Assembly: GCF_009758015.1 (NCBI RefSeq)
Contig: NZ_WSEL01000009.1
Span: forward strand, 1,054,001 to 1,118,000
Source of the DNA: Ramlibacter pinisoli
GTDB taxonomy: Bacteria > Pseudomonadota > Gammaproteobacteria > Burkholderiales > Burkholderiaceae_C
Direction: 5' to 3'
Length of the DNA: 64,000 nt
Shown: one piece after another, positions 45,480 to 54,009 of the stretch
Layout of the letters: every line of letters begins with the position of its first letter
Numbering within the stretch: position 1 is the first letter of the stretch
Notes under the pieces: model-generated
What the model saw: only the letters and a program-made list of their open reading frames with translations
Databases searched by the model: none
Told to the model about the DNA's origin: nothing
Translations under genes and position numbers: made by a program

Positions 45480-46312
45480 CCCCCTCGGACCGTCTTCCCA
45501 CTCCCCCCTGGTTCGCCAAGCTGTTGCGCGAGCCCCTGTTCCACTTCGTCGTGCTCGGTGCCCTGGTGTTCGGAGCCGATGCGGCGCTCACCGCCGTGCG
45601 CGGCGGCGAGCGCGACATCGCCGTGCCGGCGGCGGTGCGCAAGGAAGCGCGCGACACCTTCGTCGGCGCCGCCAGGCGCGAGCCCAGCGAAGCCGAGATG
45701 CGGCAGTTCCTCGCCCGCTGGATCGACAACGAGATCCTGTACCGCGAAGGACTCGCGCTCGGCCTGGACAAGGGCGATCCGGCCATGCGCGAGCGCGTCA
45801 TCTTCAAGGCGCTGAACGTCGTGCAGGCCGGCATCGTGCTGCCCCCGATCGACGAAGCCGGCCTGGCGGCCTGGTTCGAGGCCAACCGCAAGCGCTACGA
45901 CGTGCCGGCGCGCATCAGCTTCGAGGAGGCCGTGCCGGCCGGCGAGGCCCCGCCACCGGAAAACCTGCGCAAGTTCGTCGATGCGCTCAATGGGCAAGGC
46001 ACGCCGGCGCTCGAGGCGAGCCTGCGCAGCTTCAAGCAGCGCCCGCGCGAGACCGTGGTCGAGGCTTACGGCGAGAAGTTCGCCCACGCGCTGGAGGACC
46101 TGGCGCCCGGCACCTGGGCCGTGCTGGACAGCGGCGGCGGCCTGCGGGCGGTGCGCCTGCAGGAGCGCACGGCGGGCCGCACGGCCAGCTACGCCGACGT
46201 GCGCGACATCGTCTACCAGGACTGGAAGGACGACATGGCCGGCAAGCTCACGGCGCAGGCCGTCAGGGAGCTGGGCCGCAAATACCGCGTGCGCGGCGGG
46301 AGCGGTGCATGA
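45476..46312 (+). CDS. Membrane-anchored PpiC-type peptidyl-prolyl isomerase
   Basis: A 278-residue protein with one N-terminal transmembrane helix (LFHFVVLGALVFGADAAL) and a periplasmic parvulin/SurA-like region (ARWIDNEILYREGLALGLDKGD is the usual SurA-N helix). The catalytic parvulin core is short and degenerate, so it may act as a chaperone rather than an isomerase. It overlaps both neighbours by ATGA, so the SpeE-like, PPIase and HupE genes are translated as one unit. Confidence 0.78.
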   Translation: MTPSDRLPTPPWFAKLLREPLFHFVVLGALVFGADAALTAVRGGERDIAVPAAVRKEARDTFVGAARREPSEAEMRQFLARWIDNEILYREGLALGLDKGDPAMRERVIFKALNVVQAGIVLPPIDEAGLAAWFEANRKRYDVPARISFEEAVPAGEAPPPENLRKFVDALNGQGTPALEASLRSFKQRPRETVVEAYGEKFAHALEDLAPGTWAVLDSGGGLRAVRLQERTAGRTASYADVRDIVYQDWKDDMAGKLTAQAVRELGRKYRVRGGSGA

Positions 46313-47268
46313 ACCCGGTCCGCTGGCTGGCGGCCGTCGGCTTCGTGCTCGTCCTGCTGCTGCAGGCCGGCGGCGTCCACGCGCACGAGATGACCACGGC
46401 CGAGATGACGATGCGCGAGATGCCCAACGGCCAGCTGCTCTGGTCCTGGGGCGTGCCGGCGCAGGGGCAGCCGATCGAGAACGAGCTGGCCGTGCACTGG
46501 CCGGCCGGCTGCAGCGTCGAGGACGGCCGGGTGCTCACCTGCTCGGCGGGCCTGCAGGGCGAGGTCGAAGTCGAGGGGTTGGGCCGCAGCTACTCGGCCG
46601 CCGTCCTCATGATCCGCTGGAAGAGCGGCGAGGAGCGGGCGTACACGCTCACCTCGCGCCGGCCGACGGTGCGCCTGTACGGCGGTACCGAGGACACGCG
46701 TGCAGCATGGGACGTGGCGGCGACCTATGCGCTGCTCGGCGTCGAGCACATCCTCAGCGGCTTCGACCACCTGCTGTTCGTCATCAGCCTGCTGTTCCTG
46801 GTCGGCTTCCAGCGCCGCCTGGTCGCCACCATCACGGCGTTCACCCTGGCGCACAGCATCACGCTCGCGGCCAGCGCACTCGGCGCCCTCAGCCTGCGCC
46901 CGCCGCCGGTGGAAGCGACCATCGCCCTCTCGATCGTGCTGGTCGCCATGGAAGCGCTCCGGCGCGACGACACGCTCACGCGCCGCTGGCCCGCACTGGT
47001 CGCCTTCCTGTTCGGGCTCGTGCACGGCCTGGGCTTCGCGGGCGCGCTGGCGGAGATCGGCCTGCCGGCACGCCACGCGACCATCGCACTGCTCACGTTC
47101 AACGTGGGCGTCGAAGCGGGCCAGCTGCTGGTCGTCGCCGTCTGCGGCGTGCTGCTGCTGGCCGTGCGGCGCCTGCCGCGGCTGGAGATCGGGCGGCAGG
47201 TGGCGTTGTATGCGATCGGGTCGGTCGCGGCGTACTGGACGATCGGCCGCCTGGCGGCGCTGGCGTGA
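46309..47268 (+). CDS. HupE/UreJ-family membrane protein
   Basis: A 319-residue protein. A signal peptide (ending GGVHAHE) precedes a periplasmic beta domain of about 110 residues, and the C-terminal half is a six-helix HupE/UreJ domain with GVEHILSGFDHLLFVISLL, FTLAHSITL and LVHGLGFAGAL. Conserved histidines and the GFDH motif suggest transport of a metal such as nickel or cobalt. No hydrogenase or urease gene is near. It is coupled to the PPIase (ATGA), which may help fold or insert it. Confidence 0.83.
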   Translation: MNPVRWLAAVGFVLVLLLQAGGVHAHEMTTAEMTMREMPNGQLLWSWGVPAQGQPIENELAVHWPAGCSVEDGRVLTCSAGLQGEVEVEGLGRSYSAAVLMIRWKSGEERAYTLTSRRPTVRLYGGTEDTRAAWDVAATYALLGVEHILSGFDHLLFVISLLFLVGFQRRLVATITAFTLAHSITLAASALGALSLRPPPVEATIALSIVLVAMEALRRDDTLTRRWPALVAFLFGLVHGLGFAGALAEIGLPARHATIALLTFNVGVEAGQLLVVAVCGVLLLAVRRLPRLEIGRQVALYAIGSVAAYWTIGRLAALA

Positions 47269-47278
47269 GGGCCGTGCG

Positions 47279-47905
47279 ATGAGCGCCACCCTGTTCGAGC
47301 TCTTCCCCGTGCCGGTCCACCATGTCCGCGGCTTCTGCGACGCCGCCCAGGCGGCCGCCCTCGCGCGGCGACTCTCCGAGGCCGCGGTCGTCGACAACGA
47401 CAAGTCGGCGCAACTCGCGCACTCCAGCCCGCTCGGGCCGGGCATGCACCCCGAGCTGGATGCGCTCGTCGACCGCCTGGGCGCCCCGGTGCAGGCCTTC
47501 GGCGAACTGCTGCTGGGCGAGACCCTGCGCTGGCTGGTCAAGGAGATCTGGGTCAACGTGCTGCAACCGGGCGGCCAACAGGCACTGCACAACCACGCGA
47601 ACAGCTTCGTCTCCGGCATCGTCTACCTCACGCCCAGCGACGCCTCGGCCCGCACGGTGTTCCAGCGCGGCATGGGCGGGACCGAATTCGTGCTGCGCAA
47701 CACCCATGCCGGCACCCGGTCGGGCGCCTTCAACGCCGACAAGTGGATCGCGCCGCAGCCCGGACCGGGCGATCTCCTGCTGTTCCCGAGCTACCTGCTG
47801 CACGAGGTGCCGCGCAACCTGGGCCGGGACCGCACGACGCTGGCGTTCAACGCCATTCCGCACCGCCTCGACGCCTGGGGCTACACGCTGTCGCTGCAGC
47901 CCTGA
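47279..47905 (+). CDS. Putative 2OG-Fe(II) oxygenase
   Basis: A 208-residue protein of a double-stranded beta-helix oxygenase family (2OG-FeII_Oxy_5 type). The iron-binding region is LHNHANSFVSGIVYLTPS, and the distal part is LLFPSYLLHEVP with a conserved histidine and, further on, an arginine or lysine for 2OG. Family members include predicted protein or small-molecule hydroxylases. GAGG precedes ATG 47279, 10 bases after the HupE gene, so it probably ends this operon. Substrate unknown. Confidence 0.75.
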   Translation: MSATLFELFPVPVHHVRGFCDAAQAAALARRLSEAAVVDNDKSAQLAHSSPLGPGMHPELDALVDRLGAPVQAFGELLLGETLRWLVKEIWVNVLQPGGQQALHNHANSFVSGIVYLTPSDASARTVFQRGMGGTEFVLRNTHAGTRSGAFNADKWIAPQPGPGDLLLFPSYLLHEVPRNLGRDRTTLAFNAIPHRLDAWGYTLSLQP

Positions 47906-47908
47906 GAC

Positions 47909-47925
47909 GCGCGTCATCGACGCGC
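47909..47925. terminator. Hairpin between convergent genes
   Basis: GCGCGTC-ATC-GACGCGC, a perfect 7-bp stem with a 3-base loop, lies just beyond the stop of the oxygenase gene and 64 bases before the end of the convergent DHFR-like gene. There is no T-tail. Confidence 0.35.
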
Positions 47926-47989
47926 CGACGCCCGGGGTCAGCGGCGGGCTGTTCGGCGGCCCGGCCGCTGCAACCGCCTCAGGCAACCC

Positions 47990-48619
47990 TCACGAACGCA
48001 CGTAGCGCAGGTGCGTGGCGTCCGGGCCAGCGAGAACCCTGTCGATGCGCAACCGCGGCCCGGGCTCGCGCAGGTTCTCGAAGAGACGCCGCCCGCCGCC
48101 GAACAGCACGGGTGCCAGGGCGATCTCCAGTTCGTCGACGACACCCAGGTTCAGGTACTGCTGGATCACATCCGCTCCACCCGCGATCCGGACATCCCGG
48201 CTGCCCGCGGATTCGCGGGCCAGTTCCAGGGCACGCTCCGGCCCGTCGTTGATGAAGTGAAAGGTCGTCCCGCCGGGGCGCACCCAGGGAGCGCGTTTCT
48301 CATGGGTCAGGACGTAGACGGGTGTATGGAACGGAGCCTCCTCCGGCCAGGCAACCTCGCCTTGGTCGAACATCCGCTTGCCCATGACGTTGGCACCGAT
48401 GCGATCCGTGGTGCTGCGAACCAGGTCATTGACCGGCCCGGTCTCTCCCCCCGGTCCTAGCTTGAGGTTGTCGCGGAAGGCCTGCTGCTTGATGATCCAG
48501 CCCATCATCGCACCCCACTTGGCGCCCCAGTTCTTGTACTCGGGCTTGCCCATGGTCATTCCTTCCGGTGCCATGTAGCCATCGAGGCTGAGTCCGATGT
48601 TGACGAATACTTTGCTCAT
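47990..48619 (-). CDS. Dihydrofolate reductase-family protein (RibD C-terminal type)
   Basis: A 209-residue NADPH-dependent reductase of the YwjB/RibD-C group, seen in VFVNIGLSLDGYMAPEG at the N-terminus, RIGANVMGKRMFDQGE, and VRIAGGADVIQQYLNLGVVDEL near the C-terminus. It is cytoplasmic. The true substrate is unknown; these enzymes are not classical folate reductases. ATG 48619 follows a weak GGGAACC. Confidence 0.85.
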   Translation of the reverse strand: MSKVFVNIGLSLDGYMAPEGMTMGKPEYKNWGAKWGAMMGWIIKQQAFRDNLKLGPGGETGPVNDLVRSTTDRIGANVMGKRMFDQGEVAWPEEAPFHTPVYVLTHEKRAPWVRPGGTTFHFINDGPERALELARESAGSRDVRIAGGADVIQQYLNLGVVDELEIALAPVLFGGGRRLFENLREPGPRLRIDRVLAGPDATHLRYVRS

Positions 48620-48702
48620 GGTTCCCGTCTCGCATGGTTAGAAGTCGGTCCAACGCTCCGCGGCATGACGACACACCGCGGTCCGAACGGGGCGGGCAAG
48701 GG

Positions 48703-49098
48703 TCAGGCCTCGCCAGGTTTCCAGTCCGAGCTATAGCCACCCAGTGTCGGGTGGTACATCTCGTCCCCATCGTGCTGGGTGAATTCGACGTTCAACCGAT
48801 CTTCCGGGATGCCGAGGATGTCCTTGCAATGCCGGCAGAGTGCCTTGGCCACTTCCATCCTCAGTTCGGCGGGCCGGCCCCTGCGGATGTCCAGCATCAT
48901 CAGGGAGACCGGAACGGGCTCGCCGCCGATCTCCGGAATGCGCCAGACCCCGCCTTCACCCAGCTCGCGAATGGCCACACTGATGCGGCGGATGTCCACC
49001 GACATCATGCTCGCGTAGGTCTCGCTCATGGCCGCTGCCAGCCGCTTCTTGTCGGCGACGGGATGGTTGCCGGTCACGTCCAGCTGAAGGTAAGGCAT
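48703..49098 (-). CDS. Tautomerase-superfamily protein
   Basis: A 131-residue protein of the 4-oxalocrotonate tautomerase superfamily. Its N-terminus is MPYLQLDVTG, so the catalytic Pro1 after Met removal is present. A GAGGA site six bases ahead fixes ATG 49098 as the start; an upstream start would bury the proline. The chain is about twice the length of 4-OT, as in the cis-CaaD or MSAD-like groups. It may isomerise or hydrate an oxo acid. Confidence 0.85.
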   Translation of the reverse strand: MPYLQLDVTGNHPVADKKRLAAAMSETYASMMSVDIRRISVAIRELGEGGVWRIPEIGGEPVPVSLMMLDIRRGRPAELRMEVAKALCRHCKDILGIPEDRLNVEFTQHDGDEMYHPTLGGYSSDWKPGEA

Positions 49099-49162
49099 GG
49101 AGGTCCTCGGGCCTGCGTGGGAGGCGTTGTGTGCCGTCACTGTAGCGGTGACCTCGCCTGCG

Positions 49163-50914
49163 TCAAGCGGACGGCTGCAACCTCGTCAGTTCGCGTCCCG
49201 CTGGCCCCGCCTGCGCCTGCAGGGCCGGCCCGACCGTCGCCGAATAGCTGTTGACGAACACCGAACTCACGAACACGAACTCGCCCGTCACCGACGTCGG
49301 CGTGAATGTCACCGCCACATAACCGCGCCGTGCGGTGTCGGCGTATGTCAGGTCGGGCACCATCCGCACGAACGAATCGGCGAGGAACTGGCGCCCGACG
49401 TCCGGATGTTTGATCTCAAGCCCGGTCGATGTGACGGACGGCGTCGCGAACTCCACGCCGATGCGATGGCCCGCCGTGTCGCGCAGGTCGTGCGCCCAGG
49501 CGTTGTGGCTGTCGCCCGAGAGGACCACCAGGTTCTTGTCGGTGGCATGCGCCATCGCCAGCACACGTTCACGGGCGGCCGGGAAGCCGTCCCAGTTCGT
49601 GAGCTCGTAGCCGATGCGCGGTTGCGCAACCAGGGCGCGTTGCGCAGCCGTGCGTGACGCGTCCGGTGTGTCCAGTGCGGCGAGGAATGCGTTGATGGCG
49701 TCCTCGCTGAAGTCGTCGTACACCGACAGCGGAATCCGCATGCCGCCGAACACGACCTGCTGGCCCAGCACCTGCCAGGTGGCGCCCGATCCCTGCAGGC
49801 GTGCGGCCAGCCAGGCTTCCTGCTCGGTGCCGAGCAGCTGGCGGGACGGGTCGTCCGCCAAGCCAGCGAGATAGGGATCGCGATTCGTCGGGGCATCGCG
49901 GCCGATGACGCGCGTGTCGAGCATGTGCAGCGACAGCAGGTTGCCGAAGTCGAAGGAGCGGTAGATCCTGAGCGGGTCCGCTCCGGTACGGGTGGGCATC
50001 CACTCGTGGTACGCCTGCACGGCCGCCGCCCGCCGCGCGGCGAAGCTGCCCTCGGTGGCCGGGTCGTGTCCGCCCGCACCATCGCGCCAGATGTCGTTGA
50101 CGATCTCGTGGTCGTCCCACACGCCGATCAGTGGCACGTTGCGGCGTAGGCCGCGCAGGTCGGCGTCGGTGTGGTAACGCTGGTAGAGCAGGCGATAGTC
50201 GGTGAGCGTGTGGAGTTCGCCCTGTGGATCCACTTCCCGGCCGAGGGCGCGCGCGACCAGTTGCTCCGCATCGGACAGGCCGGACTCATAGATGTAGTCG
50301 CCCAGCATGAGCGCCGCGTCGAGGTCGCTACGGTTGCTCGCGTGGTTGTAGACGTGGAACTGCCCGATCGGGTAAGCCGCGCACGAGAACACGCCCAGCT
50401 TGACCTGCTCGACGCTCCCGGCAGGCAGGGTGCGTGTGCGACCCGTCTCGGAAAGGACCGATCCGTTCTTGAACCGATAGAAGTAGCTGGTGGCGGGCTG
50501 CAGGCCGGTGACGTCCACCTTCACCGTGCTGTCGTGCGCCGGGTCGGCCGTCACCGTGCCCGACGTCACCATGTTCGAGAAGGACGCGTCGAGGGCGACC
50601 TCCCATCGGAGCTGCACCGCTTCGGTCAGGCGATTCGCACGGGTCCAGATGATGACGCGGTCGGCCAGCGGGTCGCCGCTCGCGACGCCATAGCCGAAGG
50701 GCTGCCTGTCGACATCGCTGCCACCGCCGCATGCACCGAGGCCGACCGTGCTTCCCAGCACAAGCGCCGAGCCCGCGCCGAGCACGAAGTGGCGCCGAGA
50801 GAGTTCGGCGCCGGCAAACCCGGCATCGGCGCCAGTTGGTGGATCCACGGCGGTGGTGGCTGTGATGCCGGCGTTCCCATTCCCCATGGGCCGGTCCATC
50901 TTTTTCTCTTGCAT
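49163..50914 (-). CDS. phoD: Alkaline phosphatase D (PhoD) lipoprotein
   Basis: A 583-residue exported phosphodiesterase/phosphatase. A Tat signal (SRRHFVLGAGSA, Arg40-Arg41) is followed by a lipobox-like GLGAC (Cys62). Metal-site motifs include GVASGDPLADRVIIWTR, LMLGDYIYE, WDDHEIVNDIW and VLSGDSHNAW, matching PhoD, which needs Ca and Fe. ATG 50914 is chosen for the GGGGAAG site. It releases phosphate from organic esters in the periplasm. Regulation by PhoB is expected; no Pho box was identified. Confidence 0.93.
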   Translation of the reverse strand: MQEKKMDRPMGNGNAGITATTAVDPPTGADAGFAGAELSRRHFVLGAGSALVLGSTVGLGACGGGSDVDRQPFGYGVASGDPLADRVIIWTRANRLTEAVQLRWEVALDASFSNMVTSGTVTADPAHDSTVKVDVTGLQPATSYFYRFKNGSVLSETGRTRTLPAGSVEQVKLGVFSCAAYPIGQFHVYNHASNRSDLDAALMLGDYIYESGLSDAEQLVARALGREVDPQGELHTLTDYRLLYQRYHTDADLRGLRRNVPLIGVWDDHEIVNDIWRDGAGGHDPATEGSFAARRAAAVQAYHEWMPTRTGADPLRIYRSFDFGNLLSLHMLDTRVIGRDAPTNRDPYLAGLADDPSRQLLGTEQEAWLAARLQGSGATWQVLGQQVVFGGMRIPLSVYDDFSEDAINAFLAALDTPDASRTAAQRALVAQPRIGYELTNWDGFPAARERVLAMAHATDKNLVVLSGDSHNAWAHDLRDTAGHRIGVEFATPSVTSTGLEIKHPDVGRQFLADSFVRMVPDLTYADTARRGYVAVTFTPTSVTGEFVFVSSVFVNSYSATVGPALQAQAGPAGRELTRLQPSA

Positions 50915-51072
50915 TTTTCTTCCCCGGGCAGGCACGCCCCAGAGCATGCGAGGCTAGCGGCTGAGCCTCATCGGGCAGGCTGAAACGGGTACGCCAAGGT
51001 AACGAGGCGTGACACCAGCCACGTGTCCGGTTCCGGCGAGCCTGCGCCGCCGGACAAACCTATCCTCATGGC

Positions 51073-51834
51073 ATGCCCACCTCGCATCTCGAGCTGAACC
51101 CCGCGCCCCGTGCACACCGACTTGTCCGGGCTTCCGGTCTCGAATCCCATGAGTGGTCCCGCGTGGACGCGGAGCTGGATCGCGACGGCGTGGCGGTCTT
51201 GCCGCAGTTGCTGACCCCCGCGGAATGCTCCGACCTCGCGGCGCTGTACGACAACAGCGGTCCTGGCATGTTCCGCAGCACGGTCGTGATGGCGCGCCAT
51301 GGCTTCGGTCGGGGCGAGTACAAGTACTTCGACTACCCCCTCCCGGGGCTGGTGTCGGAACTGCGCACGGGGCTCTATGGTCGGCTGGTCGGGACGGCGA
51401 ACCGGTGGAATGCGCTGCTCGGACTCGAGCCGGCTTATCCCCCCTCCCATGCGGAATACCTGGAGCGCTGCCACGCGGCCGGTCAGGCTCGCGCCACCCC
51501 GCTACTGCTTTCCTACGGCAGCGGTGACTACAACTGCCTCCACCAGGATCTGTACGGTGCGCTCGTCTTCCCCTTGCAGGTCGTGATCCTGCTGTCGGCC
51601 CCTGGCGTGGCGTTCGACGGCGGCGAACTGGTCCTGACGGAACAGAGGCCCCGGATGCAGTCGCGCCCCCTCGTCGTGCCGCTTCGCCAGGGCGATGCAG
51701 CCGTCTTCGCCGTGAGCCATCGCCCGGTTCAGGGAAGCCGTGGCTTTCATCGCGTGAACATGCGGCACGGCGTCAGCCGCATCCACAGCGGCACCCGCAG
51801 GACGCTTGGCCTGATCTTCCACGATGCGGCCTGA
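51073..51834 (+). CDS. 2OG-Fe(II) oxygenase (prolyl-hydroxylase-like)
   Basis: A 253-residue dioxygenase. The facial triad is H157 and D159 (NCLHQDLYG) with H232 (NMRHGVSRI), and an arginine at 242 or 243 (GTRRTLGLIFHD) would bind 2-oxoglutarate. The N-terminal half (DRDGVAVLPQLLTPAECSDL) is typical of the group related to phytanoyl- or prolyl-hydroxylases. It is a single gene whose substrate is open. No ribosome site is evident before ATG 51073. Confidence 0.83.
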   Translation: MPTSHLELNPAPRAHRLVRASGLESHEWSRVDAELDRDGVAVLPQLLTPAECSDLAALYDNSGPGMFRSTVVMARHGFGRGEYKYFDYPLPGLVSELRTGLYGRLVGTANRWNALLGLEPAYPPSHAEYLERCHAAGQARATPLLLSYGSGDYNCLHQDLYGALVFPLQVVILLSAPGVAFDGGELVLTEQRPRMQSRPLVVPLRQGDAAVFAVSHRPVQGSRGFHRVNMRHGVSRIHSGTRRTLGLIFHDAA

Positions 51835-51851
51835 GGGATGGGTCGACGGGA

Positions 51852-51875
51852 GGCTGGGGCGCTTGCGCCTCAGCC
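51852..51875. terminator. Bidirectional hairpin between convergent genes
   Basis: GGCTGGGGCGC-TT-GCGCCTCAGCC forms an 11-bp stem with one G-T pair. It lies between the stop of the 2OG oxygenase gene and the stop of the lacI-type gene, overlapping the latter, and could serve both strands. No T-run is present. Confidence 0.4.
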
Positions 51876-52886
51876 CGAGACCCTCTGGACTAGACAGGGT
51901 TCCGCAAGGTAATGCCTTGATGGGCCCGATGGATCCTCGATCCGCGCCAGCAGCACCTGCGCAGCATGCTCGCCCAGTTCGCTGGGACGAACGTCAATGG
52001 TGCTCAGGGGCGGGTTGGAGTGCGCGGAGTCGAGCACGTTGTCGAACCCCATCACGGCGAAATCCGAGCCCGCTCGCAGCCCGCGCTCTCCCAGCGCCGC
52101 CAAGGCGCCGAAGGCGACCACGTCGTTGTAGCAAACGGCCGCCGTCACACGCGGCTCCACGGCCAGGATGTCGCCCAGCCGCTCGTACGCATCCTTGCGC
52201 GTCGGGTTCGAAGCAAAGACGAGCCGCTTATCGAACGCGAGCGCGGCCTCGCGCAGGCCATCGCGGTAGCCCTGGACGCGACGGTCGAAGATCGGTCCGG
52301 GCCGACCGCCGAGGAATGCGATTCGCCGGTGGCCCGCGCCCACCAGGTGCCGCGTGGCAAGCTTCACTCCTTCCGTATCGTCGGACCCCGCGAAGTCGTA
52401 GGTGCCCCCTCCGAGAGGGCGGACCATCACGACCAGTGGAATGCCCCAGGCCCGGATGGTTTGTGGCAGCGATGCCGGCGATCCCAGGACCGGGCACAGC
52501 GCAATCCCGGCCGCGCCGTGCTCGCGCATCGTTTGCAGCACCCTGTCCTGCCGCTCCAGGTTCTCGCTGGTATGCGCCATGAACACCGTATAGCCCGTGT
52601 CGACCAACCTGCGTTCCAAGCCCACCAGGACTTCAGCGAAAAACGGGTTCATCAGGTCGTTGATGACCACGCCAATGGTCTTGGACGACTTGCCTCGCAG
52701 TTCGGCGGCCCCACGGTTGTACACATAGCCGAGCTTCTGCGCGGCTTCGAGCACCCGAGCCGCGGTCTCATCGCGAATCAGGTCGCTTCCCTGCAGGACC
52801 AGTGAGACGGTCGACTTCGACACCTTCGCTTCGGCGGCGATGTCGAGGATCGTCGCCGGGCGCTTGGGAGCGTTGCTGCTGGCCAT
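51870..52886 (-). CDS. LacI-family transcriptional regulator
   Basis: A 338-residue repressor. The N-terminal helix-turn-helix is TILDIAAEAKVSKSTVSLVL, the hinge reads LRGKSSKTIGVVIND, and a periplasmic-binding-protein-like effector domain follows. It is transcribed divergently from the Bug receptor-SDR-DUF993 operon, with two TTGGAACG-type palindromes in between, so it most likely represses both directions until an inducer binds. Confidence 0.93.
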   Translation of the reverse strand: MASSNAPKRPATILDIAAEAKVSKSTVSLVLQGSDLIRDETAARVLEAAQKLGYVYNRGAAELRGKSSKTIGVVINDLMNPFFAEVLVGLERRLVDTGYTVFMAHTSENLERQDRVLQTMREHGAAGIALCPVLGSPASLPQTIRAWGIPLVVMVRPLGGGTYDFAGSDDTEGVKLATRHLVGAGHRRIAFLGGRPGPIFDRRVQGYRDGLREAALAFDKRLVFASNPTRKDAYERLGDILAVEPRVTAAVCYNDVVAFGALAALGERGLRAGSDFAVMGFDNVLDSAHSNPPLSTIDVRPSELGEHAAQVLLARIEDPSGPSRHYLAEPCLVQRVSG

Positions 52887-52924
52887 GAGGACTCGGTACT
52901 TACCCTAGGGTGACGATGCTCAGC

Positions 52925-52973
52925 TTGCCATTCTAGTTGGAACGATCCAATAATGGCAATTGGAACGTTCCAA
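52925..52973. promoter_or_regulatory. Divergent promoters with two LacI-type operators
   Basis: On the plus strand TTGCCA (52925-52930), an 18-base spacer and AATAAT (52949-52954) form a promoter. On the minus strand TTGCCA (52959-52954), 18 bases and TAGAAT (52935-52930) form a second one back to back. The spacer holds a near-palindrome TTGGAACGATCCAA (52937-52950), and a perfect palindrome TTGGAACGTTCCAA lies at 52960-52973, 23 bases on. A LacI-type dimer bound at either site would block both promoters. Confidence 0.7.
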
Positions 52974-53019
52974 ACGCTCCACCATCCGACATGTTCCGCT
53001 CAACCCCTCCTGGATCGAC

Positions 53020-53985
53020 ATGAGACTCTTCCGACGCACCCTCATCCTCGCGGCCGTGGCCATCGGCATCCACGCTGGCGCATCCGCGCAAACCGACGCC
53101 TATCCGAACAAGCCGATCGAGATGATCGTGCCCTGGCCTGCCGGCGGCGGCACCGATGCGATCGCGCGCGTGTACGCGGAGGCCGCGCGCACGGTCTTTC
53201 CCCAGCCGATCCTGGTGGTCAACAAGCCCGGGGCCATCGGCTCGATCGGGTTTGCCGAAGCGGCGGCAGCCAAGCCGGACGGGTACAAGGTCGTGATGGC
53301 GACCCCCGAACTGCTGATCGCGCCCTACCTCGGCATCGGCAAGGCCAGCTACGAAGGCTTCATGCCGATCGCGCGCATCAACGCCGACCCGAGTGCCATC
53401 ACCGTGAAAGCGGACGCCCCCTGGAAGACCATCGAGGAGTTCATGGCCCACGCACGTGCCAATTCCGGCAAGGTGACGCTGTCCACCTCGGGCAACGGAG
53501 CCATCCCCGACATCGCGGCACTGGCGCTGGAGGACAAGACCGGCACCAAGTTCACGCGCGTTCCCTACCAGGGCGAGGCACCTGCCATCCAGGCCATCCT
53601 GGGCGGCCAGGTGGATGCCACCGTCGTCGCGCCGGGTGCGCTGAGTGCCCACGTCCAGGCGGGCAAGCTCCGCGTCCTGGCGGTGACGTCGGCCCAAAGG
53701 ATTCCGGAGTTCAAGGACGTGCCGACCTTCAAGGAGCGCGGCATCGACGTGGCGATCGGCACCTGGCGCGGCCTGCTGGTGCCCAAGGGCACGCCCCCCG
53801 AGATCGTCAAGCGCTGGAGCGAACTGACCTGCAAGGTGATCGCGGATCCCAAGTACCAGGAAACGCTGCAGAAGCTGAACGTCCATTCCATCTACGAGGA
53901 CGGAGAAACCTTTGCCGCCGTGATGAAGCAGGACAACGAGGTGTTCAAGCGCCTGGTCCCGAAGCTCCAGGTCACCACCAAGTAA
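53020..53985 (+). CDS. Bug/TctC-family periplasmic substrate-binding protein
   Basis: A 321-residue tripartite-tricarboxylate-type receptor with a signal peptide ending HAGASAQ-TD. The mature start YPNKPIEMIVPWPAGGGTD, the AIGSIGFAEAAAAKPDGY segment and RVPYQGEAP are diagnostic. It heads the LacI-controlled operon. ATG 53020 begins the signal peptide; the upstream in-frame ATG would overlap the operator. It probably captures the substrate handled by the SDR and DUF993 proteins; no TctAB partners are present. Confidence 0.92.
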   Translation: MRLFRRTLILAAVAIGIHAGASAQTDAYPNKPIEMIVPWPAGGGTDAIARVYAEAARTVFPQPILVVNKPGAIGSIGFAEAAAAKPDGYKVVMATPELLIAPYLGIGKASYEGFMPIARINADPSAITVKADAPWKTIEEFMAHARANSGKVTLSTSGNGAIPDIAALALEDKTGTKFTRVPYQGEAPAIQAILGGQVDATVVAPGALSAHVQAGKLRVLAVTSAQRIPEFKDVPTFKERGIDVAIGTWRGLLVPKGTPPEIVKRWSELTCKVIADPKYQETLQKLNVHSIYEDGETFAAVMKQDNEVFKRLVPKLQVTTK

Positions 53986-54009
53986 CGCGGCCTCTTCCAG
54001 GAATTCCCG

